From Clostridia bacterium (lineage in GTDB: Bacteria; Bacillota; Clostridia; Peptostreptococcales; Anaerovoracaceae): a DNA stretch of 63,179 nt. Both the position numbers and the translations under genes were made by a program. The notes below the pieces were generated by a model that was not told the origin of the DNA, made no database searches, and was given only the letters and a program-made list of their open reading frames with translations. The stretch's first letter is position 1, and the number at the start of each line of letters is the position of its first letter. Below are positions 32,815 to 41,000 of the stretch, in pieces. Where the stretch lies: contig CAJTER010000025.1 in the NCBI GenBank assembly GCA_910575405.1, positions 1-63,179 of the forward strand, read 5' to 3'.

Positions 32815-35445
32815 ATGAAGAAATTAGCCATAGGAATTTTGGCCCATGTAGACGCAGGAAAAACAACACTTTCAGAGGCAATGCTTTATACAGCAGGCGC
32901 CATTCGAAAGCTGGGCCGGGTGGATCACCAAGACGCATTTTTAGATACAGACCAGCAGGAACGGGCCAGAGGGATCACGATTTTTTCAAAGCAGGCACAG
33001 CTGGACTGGGAGGAGCTTTCCATGATGCTGCTGGATACGCCAGGCCATGTGGACTTTTCAGCGGAAATGGAGCGAACTCTGCAGGTGCTGGACTATGCCA
33101 TTTTGGTCATCAGTGGAAAAGACGGGGTGCAGAGTCACACGGTTACTTTGTGGAAGCTGCTGAAGCAATATAACATTCCTGTATTTTTGTTCATCAACAA
33201 AATGGATTTGGCAGGAACGGACAAAACGCTTATCATAAGGGAATTAAAGCATTCCCTGGATGAAGGCTGTATTGATTTTGCAGATGAAGAAAACCTGGAG
33301 GAGCAGGCTGCCATGTGCAGTGACGCGCTTTTGGAGGAATACCTGGAAAAAGACGCTATAACAAAAGAGAGTCTGAGCCGGAGCATTCAGAGCCGCCGGA
33401 TTTTTCCCTGTTATTTTGGTTCAGCTCTGAAAATGGAGGGTGTAGAGGAATTTCTAAATGGAATTTCCCTTTATGCAAGAGCCAAAAAATATCCAAGGGA
33501 ATTTGCAGCTCGTGTTTATAAAATCACGAGAGACAGCCAAGGAGTGCGGCTGACTCATATGAAAATTACAGGTGGAAGCCTCAGTGTAAAAGAAACGATT
33601 TCCGGAACTAATCCCAAAGACGCTGCTGATGAGACCTGGGAGGAAAAGGCTGATCAGATTCGTATTTATTCCGGGGAGAAATTTAAAACCCAAAAACAGG
33701 CGCAGGCAGGTGAAATCTGTGCAGTCACAGGCCTTACCAGGACATATGCCGGACAGGGTCTTGGAAAAGAGCACAGGAGGCAGGGCAGCCTGCTTGAGCC
33801 AGTACTGATTTATGGTGTGCAGCTTGAGGAAGGGCAGGATGTTCACAGCGCTTATCTTAAGCTCAGAGAGCTGGAGGAAGAAGATCCCCAGCTTCATATT
33901 TTGTGGAATGAGCAGACCAGGGAAATCCAGCTCCGAATCATGGGCGAAGTACAGCTGGAGATTCTCAAAAATGTGATTCAGCAGCGGTTTGACATGAATG
34001 TCTCCTTTGGGATTGGCAAGATTTCTTACAGAGAAACCATCACAGCGCCGGTGATAGGAGCAGGCCATTTTGAGCCTTTGCGGCATTATGCAGAAGTTCA
34101 TCTGCTGCTGGAGCCGGGAGAGCGGGGAAGCGGCATGGTGTTTGACAGCACATGCAGCGAAGATGTGCTGGATCGGAACTGGCAGAGACTTATCCTGACG
34201 CACCTGCAGGAGCGGGAGCATCCGGGAGTCCTGGCAGGCGTTCCCATTACGGATATGAAAATTACAATTCTTGCAGGCCGTGCTCACTTAAAGCATACAG
34301 AAGGAGGAGATTTCAGGCAGGCAACCTACAGGGCAATACGACAGGGGTTGAGAAAGGCCAGCCCCATTTTGCTGGAACCCTGGTACGAATTTGAATTAGA
34401 GCTTCCTGCCGAAATGGTAGGAAGGGCAATGTCGGATATTCAGAAAATGGGGGGAACCCTTAGTGCTCCTGAAACAGAGGGAGAGGTTTCACTCCTTGAG
34501 GGAAGAGCGCCTGTATCAGAAATGAAGGATTATGCGGTTTCCGTCAATTCCTATACAAAAGGGCGCGGAAGGCTTTCCTGCAGGGTATGCGGCTATGAAG
34601 CGTGCCATAACCAGGAGGAAGTGCTGCAGCAAATTGGATATGATCCGGATCAGGATACAGAACATACAGCAGATTCTGTTTTCTGCAGTCATGGGGCAGG
34701 GTACAACGTAAAATGGAATGAAGTGGATTCCTATCTTCACGTGTCCTGCAGCTACAAGTTAAAAGAAGAAACAAACGATGTCACTGAAATCAGGGAGAAT
34801 GGGGGCAGGTCAGGCTCATATAGAGGAAGCGAAGCAGAGGATGCGGAGCTTGCACGCATTTTTGAACGGACGTATGGCGGCAGTACAAAGCCGAAACGCA
34901 GGGTTCCTGCAAGAACCCTTCAGGCGGAGAAAAAACAAATAAAAACAGCGCCAGCCCAGGTGCTGCCGGAATATCTTCTTGTAGATGGATACAACATTAT
35001 TTTTGCTTGGGATGAGCTGAAGCAATTGGCTAAAACCAGTCTGGATGCAGCCAGAGAAGCTCTTATTGAAATTTTATCTAATTATCAGGGCTACCGGAAA
35101 TGCAAGATCATTGCAGTCTTTGATGCATATAAAGTCAAAGGCGGTGAGCGCCATTATGAGAAATGCGGGAATGTTGATGTGGTATACACAAAGGAAGCGG
35201 AAACGGCAGATATGTACATTGAAAAAACAACGTACGAAATGAATGGAAAATATTTGGTCCGTGTGGCTACCTCCGATAATCTGGAGCAGATGATTATTGT
35301 AGGAAACGGGGCATTCAAATTATCCGCAAAGGAGTTTAAGGCAGAAATTGAAAAAACAAATGCGGAAATTACAGCATTTTTAACGGACTATAATCGAAAA
35401 AGCAGCATGGAAAGCCGCAAGCGGATCACCATACCTGAAACGTAA
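32815..35445 (+). CDS. TetM/EF-G-like ribosomal GTPase fused to a YacP/Rae1-type NYN RNase
   Basis: This 876-residue fusion begins with a complete translational GTPase: G1 AHVDAGKTT (residues 10-18), G2 RGIT (52-55), G3 DTPGHVDF (74-81), G4 NKMD (128-131), followed by EF-G-like domains II-V to about residue 650. The G1 form and the MGEVQLEIL and SYRETITAP blocks match TetM/TetO ribosomal protection proteins. A linker with DAELARIFERTYGG and a basic patch leads to a NYN/YacP domain (719-865) with acidic residues D724 (LLVDGYNII), D799 and D821 (ATSDNLEQ). Rae1/YacP in Bacillus cuts mRNA in the ribosomal A site. I infer a factor that clears or rescues ribosomes and cuts the mRNA; drug resistance cannot be assumed. 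Confidence 0.85.
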   Translation: MKKLAIGILAHVDAGKTTLSEAMLYTAGAIRKLGRVDHQDAFLDTDQQERARGITIFSKQAQLDWEELSMMLLDTPGHVDFSAEMERTLQVLDYAILVISGKDGVQSHTVTLWKLLKQYNIPVFLFINKMDLAGTDKTLIIRELKHSLDEGCIDFADEENLEEQAAMCSDALLEEYLEKDAITKESLSRSIQSRRIFPCYFGSALKMEGVEEFLNGISLYARAKKYPREFAARVYKITRDSQGVRLTHMKITGGSLSVKETISGTNPKDAADETWEEKADQIRIYSGEKFKTQKQAQAGEICAVTGLTRTYAGQGLGKEHRRQGSLLEPVLIYGVQLEEGQDVHSAYLKLRELEEEDPQLHILWNEQTREIQLRIMGEVQLEILKNVIQQRFDMNVSFGIGKISYRETITAPVIGAGHFEPLRHYAEVHLLLEPGERGSGMVFDSTCSEDVLDRNWQRLILTHLQEREHPGVLAGVPITDMKITILAGRAHLKHTEGGDFRQATYRAIRQGLRKASPILLEPWYEFELELPAEMVGRAMSDIQKMGGTLSAPETEGEVSLLEGRAPVSEMKDYAVSVNSYTKGRGRLSCRVCGYEACHNQEEVLQQIGYDPDQDTEHTADSVFCSHGAGYNVKWNEVDSYLHVSCSYKLKEETNDVTEIRENGGRSGSYRGSEAEDAELARIFERTYGGSTKPKRRVPARTLQAEKKQIKTAPAQVLPEYLLVDGYNIIFAWDELKQLAKTSLDAAREALIEILSNYQGYRKCKIIAVFDAYKVKGGERHYEKCGNVDVVYTKEAETADMYIEKTTYEMNGKYLVRVATSDNLEQMIIVGNGAFKLSAKEFKAEIEKTNAEITAFLTDYNRKSSMESRKRITIPET

Positions 35446-35476
35446 AACCGGAGAATCAAGGGATTTTAAAGAAGAC

Positions 35477-36349
35477 TCATTCGCTGTGTCTGTTGTTGTA
35501 AAGGAACATCCACACGGCAACTCCGGAGATCATGCAGTAGCCTATGATGCTGAACAAATCCGGAATCTGGCTGAAAAACAAAAATCCCAGCCCTGCGGCA
35601 AAGATGATCTGCGTATAATCAAAGACAGAGACTTCTCTTGCAGGAGCATGTGTGTAGGCTGCAGTAATCGTAAACTGACCGCCGGCAGCAGAAAGTCCTG
35701 CCAGGAGAAGAAAGAGAACCTGAGCAGCTGACATGGGGTGAAAATCAAGAATCAGAAATGGTACAGTTGCAATACAGGAAAAGGCGGAAAAAAACAGGAC
35801 AATAAAAGGGCCTCTTTCCCCACGCTGTCCAAGAAGCCGCACCAGAGTATAAGCAATTCCTGCGCAGAGACCTCCAGCAACCCCGATGAGAGATGGTACA
35901 ATCGCCTGCAGAGCGGAAAAACCGGGCTTGACAACTAGAACAGCGCCGCAGAAAGCGACTGCTACAGCAGCAGCCTGCATGGGCTTGATGCGCTCCTTTA
36001 ATAAAAAGTAGGAACATAGAATCGCAAAGAAAGGCGACAGCTTATTGAGGATGGAAGCATCCGACAGGAGCAGATGATCCACTGCATAAAAATTACATAA
36101 AATACCAAGTGTTCCGAATCCAGCCCTGCCGATAAAAGCCGGCAGGTTTTTCTTTTGGAACGAAAATCCCTGTTTTGAGCGAAGTAGAATAAACAGGGCA
36201 AAAAAGAAGGCAACAAAGTTGCGGAAAAAGCTTTTTTGAATCGAAGGCAGATCTCCGGACATTTTGACGAACATGTTCATCAGAGCAAAGAAAAATGCTG
36301 AACAAATAATATAAAAAATAGCCTTTTGCCTGTTGTTGACAGATGCCAT
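35477..36349 (-). CDS. EamA/DMT-family transporter
   Basis: The 290-residue protein has ten predicted helices in two EamA repeats, including NMFVKMSGDLPSIQKSFFRN near the start and GERGPFIVLFFSAFSC in the middle. AAGGAGG lies ten bases before ATG 36349. It converges on the fusion GTPase gene and begins at the edge of the DnaA-box region. Substrate unknown. Confidence 0.88.
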   Translation of the reverse strand: MASVNNRQKAIFYIICSAFFFALMNMFVKMSGDLPSIQKSFFRNFVAFFFALFILLRSKQGFSFQKKNLPAFIGRAGFGTLGILCNFYAVDHLLLSDASILNKLSPFFAILCSYFLLKERIKPMQAAAVAVAFCGAVLVVKPGFSALQAIVPSLIGVAGGLCAGIAYTLVRLLGQRGERGPFIVLFFSAFSCIATVPFLILDFHPMSAAQVLFLLLAGLSAAGGQFTITAAYTHAPAREVSVFDYTQIIFAAGLGFLFFSQIPDLFSIIGYCMISGVAVWMFLYNNRHSE

Positions 36350-36732
36350 GAATTCTGCGCCTCCTTATGATCTGTAAAAAGTATAGAACGATTTTAAGAA
36401 TTTTGCAAGCTATGGGTAAAATTAAAATCCCACTAATTTTATGAACAGTAACCTGTGGAAAACATTCCATTTTATCCACAGTGAATAAAATGGAAATTGT
36501 ATACGATTTTTAAAAATGTGTGGATAAGGGCTACGAATTTGTAAAAATGAAGCTTTACAGGTGTTGAAAACTTGGAAGTGTGTTTTGGGAACTGTAATTT
36601 GTTTTTTGCTTAATTGATAAAAATGAAATGAAAGATTAAAAAAATCAATATTATAATTAAAAAAATTAATTTATATGTTGACTTTATTTATAAAAACGTG
36701 TATATTTATAAATGCAGAAGGGAGAGGAGACT
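36350..36732. other. AT-rich intergenic region with DnaA boxes
   Basis: No gene fits in these 383 bases. Two perfect DnaA boxes, TTATCCACA at 36472-36480 and its complement TGTGGATAA at 36519-36527, and one near match, TGTGGAAAA at 36454-36462, lie within 74 bases. A very AT-rich tract (about 36590-36700) follows, and then the promoter TTGACT-N17-TATATT at 36678-36706. The first box lies in the loop of an inverted repeat with 11-base arms (36465-36495). Typical oriC neighbours (dnaA, dnaN) are absent. Confidence 0.6.
36678..36706 (+). promoter_or_regulatory. sigma-A promoter of the DUF2089-led operon
   Basis: TTGACT (36678-36683), 17 bases, TATATT (36701-36706), 26 bases before the ATG at 36733. 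Confidence 0.65.
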
Positions 36733-37092
36733 ATGAAGAAAGTCATCAGCCGTTGTCCGGTCTGTGGAGGGGAACTGACTGTAGCCCGGCTCAAATGTGA
36801 TTCCTGTGAGACCGTAATTGAGAACAAATTTAAACTAAGCCAATTTGATTATTTGTCTGATGAGGATTTATATTTTACAGGGACATTTATTAAATGCCGT
36901 GGAAACATCAAAGAAGTGGAAAAGGAATTGAAAATTTCTTATCCAACAGTTCGGGCAAGGCTGGACGGCATTATTAAAAAATTGGGATATGAAACGCAGC
37001 CCGATGATGAGGATGCGAAGAGAGAGGAAATCCTCAAAGCGCTGGAACGGGGAGAAATTACAGCAGAGGAAGCTATTATGAGATTAAAGTAA
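36733..37092 (+). CDS. DUF2089-family protein (zinc ribbon plus HTH)
   Basis: This 119-residue protein begins with a zinc ribbon CPVCGG and CDSC, followed by a helix-turn-helix-like region RGNIKEVEKELKISYPTVRARL and a C-terminal SHOCT-like helix pair (LERGEITAEEAIMRLK). GAGAGGAG lies before ATG 36733. DUF2089 proteins are predicted DNA-binding regulators. The SHOCT-like tail recurs at the start of the next protein, which suggests they interact. Confidence 0.82.
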   Translation: MKKVISRCPVCGGELTVARLKCDSCETVIENKFKLSQFDYLSDEDLYFTGTFIKCRGNIKEVEKELKISYPTVRARLDGIIKKLGYETQPDDEDAKREEILKALERGEITAEEAIMRLK

Positions 37093-37111
37093 TATCAGAG
37101 GGAGTGAGAAC

Positions 37112-37486
37112 ATGGATGAGCAACTGAGAATTTTAAAAATGATAGAAGAGGGTACGATTACGGCGGAGCAGGCAGCAGAACTTATGAGCGCCATGGGTGT
37201 TAACGAAGAGATGAATATGGCAAGAAACACCTATGATAAAAAACTGTTCCGGGTAGTGGTAGACAGCACAGCAGGGGATAAAGTGAATGTGCAGTTTCCG
37301 GTAGGGGCTATTAAGAAAATCCTCAAGGCTACAGGAAAGCTTCCCATTTCGGATCAGAGCCTGGAGGGAGTGGATATTGCTGCTATGATGGAGGCGATAT
37401 CCGAGTGCCTGGAAAATGAAATTGAAGGGGATTTTGTCAATGTAAAGGCTGCCGACGGCACTACAGTCCGGGTATTTGTAGATTAA
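37112..37486 (+). CDS. SHOCT-like/YvlB N-terminal-type protein
   Basis: The 124-residue protein starts with RILKMIEEGTITAEQAAELMSAM, the short helical motif seen at the start of YvlB/LiaX-like proteins, followed by a beta-rich domain (FRVVVDSTAGDKVNVQFPVG). No membrane segment. It follows the DUF2089 gene by 19 bases and is followed by a third small gene 12 bases on. A role in envelope-stress signalling is possible by analogy only. Confidence 0.7.
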   Translation: MDEQLRILKMIEEGTITAEQAAELMSAMGVNEEMNMARNTYDKKLFRVVVDSTAGDKVNVQFPVGAIKKILKATGKLPISDQSLEGVDIAAMMEAISECLENEIEGDFVNVKAADGTTVRVFVD

Positions 37487-37498
37487 GCGGGAGTATGA

Positions 37499-37762
37499 AT
37501 GAAGATCAGGGTACGAACGGAGAACGTAAGGTTTACCTTTGCAGTTCCTGTCCGGCTGGCTGCCTGGGCCGTAAAACGGGTGCCGGATGCGGCATTCGTT
37601 AAGATACAGGGGAAAATAAAAGCGCCCTATAAGCAGCTGGCAACAAAGGAAAACGCGGGAATCTTAATTGAAGCGTGTTTGGACATTTTGATAGAAAACA
37701 GGGGAATGGAAATCGTTCGGGTAAATACATCAGGAGGCGATTTTATCTCAATTGTGCTGTAG
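37499..37762 (+). CDS. small uncharacterised protein
   Basis: An 87-residue basic protein (VRLAAWAVKRVPDAAFVKIQ) without a recognised family, signal or membrane segment. The C-terminal part, EIVRVNTSGGDFISIVL, looks like a beta hairpin resembling that of the preceding protein (FVNVKAADGTTVRVFVD). The gene has GCGGGAG upstream and completes a three-gene operon ending at the terminator at 37789. Confidence 0.65.
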   Translation: MKIRVRTENVRFTFAVPVRLAAWAVKRVPDAAFVKIQGKIKAPYKQLATKENAGILIEACLDILIENRGMEIVRVNTSGGDFISIVL

Positions 37763-37788
37763 CAAGATGGCGTACAGGAAGAAAGAAG

Positions 37789-37819
37789 GACTTGATCATA
37801 TACTTGGTCAGGTCTTTTT
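37789..37819 (+). terminator. Rho-independent terminator
   Basis: GACTTGATCA (37789-37798) pairs with TGGTCAGGTC (37805-37814), followed by five T. Confidence 0.8.
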
Positions 37820-38015
37820 GTATGTGGAAAAAATAGGATAATAAAAATTTTTTTTGAATGGCAGCATGTTTGCTATTAATTTAAAAACGCAAAAAACATG
37901 CCAATGAAAAAGAAACTCATGCTCAAAAAATATACTGCTTGAAAAATATTTCAATTTATGGTATAAAATAGTAAATTAATTGGAAATTATTTCTAAAGCA
38001 AGAGAGGAGTATGAG

Positions 38016-41000
38016 ATGAGAGTAAAAAGAAAGAAAAATTTAGTGATTTTTGCCATGGCTTTTATGGTTTTGGTAGGAATCTGTATCAGTGCAGCGAATG
38101 TATTTGGGGCATTAGATGTGAGCGGGGCAAAATCAATTGTAAAAGGCGGAAGCGGAGAGGCGGAGTGGAAGGCCTCTCCCCACAACGGCAGGCATTCCAG
38201 CTGGGAAACTCCGGGCAGCGGATTTACTGTTCCTGCTGATTATGCCAACAAATTAAAGAAAACAGGGGACTTCCAGGTGGAAAAGTTCGGAAAGACCTTC
38301 AGTGTGCAAGCCTTAAAGGACATTTATGCCAATCTGGGGAGCCTCCCGGGAAGAGAAGAACATACCCATTTCTGTTTTGACATTACAGAAAATTCAAAGG
38401 GAAGCTGCGGTGTCTGGCTGCGGAACATTGCGATTTATGATAATGAGGAAGGCCAGGATGTGAAGCTGGATTGCAAGCTGACGATCATGGACTGGGCGGA
38501 TGAAAAGGATCATACACCGCAAAAGCATCACGTGCTCATTACAAAGACAAGGGCTCTGCCTACTGTGGATATCGCAGGTCTTCATGAGGTGCGCCTGAAA
38601 TGGGATTACTATAAAGCAGGAACGAATAAGCCATATCGGCTCAAGTCCAACGTGACCTTTAACGATATTGATTCCTCACAGTATATGGGATTTCAGGTGG
38701 ATCAGGCCTTGTACCAGTTTGCCCATGAAAATACGGCTTTGAAATTCAAAAGCAGTAATGGTTACAGTCTGTATACGGATCCGGATTATGGAGATGATGA
38801 CTCTTTGGATCCAAAGCAGGCCTTTGGTATTGCCTATGAATCCAGCAGCGTCCTTTACACCTATGGAACCTTAACAAACGGAACATTTTCCTCCTTTGGA
38901 GAGCTTTCCTACAGTATGTTTAGGCCCACGCCCAATGATCCGACAAAGAGCGTATCGGACTCAGATGAAAGCGGAAAGGAACAGGTACTCCTGTCCGGCC
39001 TCAATGAGACCATCACTTATAACATACAGCAAGTTGTAGCAAACGGGTACGCGCCGGACTCCTATATGAAAAGCTTTATCATGGAGGACAAGCTGGAGGA
39101 TTGTCTGGACGTTGTATCTGCCAAGGTGCAGCAAAACGGAGCGGATACTGACCTATTTACGGTTACAACAAGCGGACAGACGGTTCGGGCTGAGGCAAAA
39201 CAGGAAGCCCTGAATACTGCCGGATTTTACAACAAGCGCTACAATCTGATTATCACGGCAAAAATAAAAAAAGGAATCACCATGCAGGATCTGCAGGCAT
39301 ATAAAAAAGGAGATATGGTATCGATCCCCAACACAGGGAAGGTAACCATTGATGATACGCCGCGTACCACAAATGAGACGAAAACAAAGCTCTGGGATCC
39401 AACTCCGGAGAAGCGAGTTTCAGACTCAGATGAAACAAAAGTACTCGCCAATACCATTCCCTCCAGGCTGGAATCCTTGATTTACGCGGTTTCTCAGGAT
39501 ATCCCAAAGGATGTAGACGCATTAACGTATCTGGAGTTTTCCGATGAGGTAGAGGAATGCCTGGAGGTAAAAAAAGTGCGGGTACTGGAGGGAAGTACAG
39601 ATGTAAGCAGCAAATGGAGCATTCAAACCTCTGGCAATCATGTAAAAGCATCCATAAAAAACCTGAAAGAAGAAGCCGCAGGAAAATCCTACACCCTGGA
39701 GATTACGGCTCAGGTGAAATTTGTATCCGACGAAGTATTGCAGGAGCACGGTCATTACAGCAGCGACAAAAAGACGCTGAGCTTTGTCAACACTGGCAGT
39801 ATGAAATATCGTTTGGCCGAGGGCGAAGAGCATGAAAACCCGACGAATCAGGTGACGACGACTGTACGGCTGCCTGTGGATATTGGCATTACTAAGGATG
39901 TGAACCGGTATGAGCATCAGGTGGGCGATCCGATCCACTATACGGTAAAGGTTTCTCATCAGAGCCAAAACTGTACGGCTACGGATCTGGTCATACGGGA
40001 CACGGATCTGGAGCACTTTGAGCTGGATCTGTCCGACGCAAAGGTAAGCGGCGTATCCGATTACAGCCTAAAACCGGTAACCGGCGGCTGGGAGCTGCGA
40101 ACACCATATCTGGAAAAGGGAAAGGAAATCAGCATTCAGTTTACCGCAAAGGCGAAGAAAACCCTCAACGGAACTATCGCGCCTAATACAGCAAGACTCA
40201 AATGCTTTGGCGTGCCGGAAAAAACAGATAAGGAAGAGGTCTATATCAACAGCCCGAAGCTGAAGGTGGTAAAAGAGTCAGAACGGAAGCACTATAAAGT
40301 GGGGGATACCATTGATTACATTCTGGAGCTTTCTCAAATTAACAAAGGCTGTTTTATGCGGGATGTGATCCTGACGGATACCATTGAGACTGACGGCGTG
40401 AAGATCATGCCGGGAACCATCATTGTTCTGGACAAAAACGGAAAGGACAAAACTGCCTCCATGGATGTTACCATCAAAGATCAAACCTTTACTATCCAGA
40501 CAAAGCGGAATTTTTCTGACAGCTCGGAAACCATTCCTCCAAAAGAGAAGGGAAAAGAACCCTACAAGGATTTGGAATTAACCGACTATCTGAAGGTCTG
40601 CTATTCGGCAAAAATTGCCTCAGACGGGCTGTCTGCATCGGAGATTGTCAATAAGGCAGAGCTTCCGACTCGGCCCAATACCAACGATGAGCCTGTTAAA
40701 GAGGAGCCGGATATTCCAAGCGGCGGCGCGGAAACAGAACACAAGATACCTATTGCAGGCGCAGAGCTGCGCATCGAAAAAACCAGCGACAAGCGGCAGT
40801 ATCAGGTGGGTGAGACAGGTCTCTACACAATAAAAATCGAACAGACAAGGGAAGACTATCAGGCAGAAAACGTAGTAATCCGGGATCGATTTGAAACGAA
40901 AGGTGTGATCATTGATAAGGAAAGCCTGAAGGTATTCCATAACAAGACGGATATTACAAAAAACTGCCGCATTGATATGACGGATGACAGCTACGAGATC

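Noticed and set aside
32815-35445. A tetracycline-resistance gene
   Set aside because: The GTPase part resembles TetM, but the fusion to an RNase and the housekeeping context (pdp, deoB) give no support for calling it a resistance determinant.
36454-36706. The chromosomal origin oriC
   Set aside because: DnaA boxes and an AT-rich tract are present, but dnaA, dnaN, rpmH and gidA-type neighbours are not, and three boxes are few for an origin. It is kept only as a possible DnaA-binding locus.
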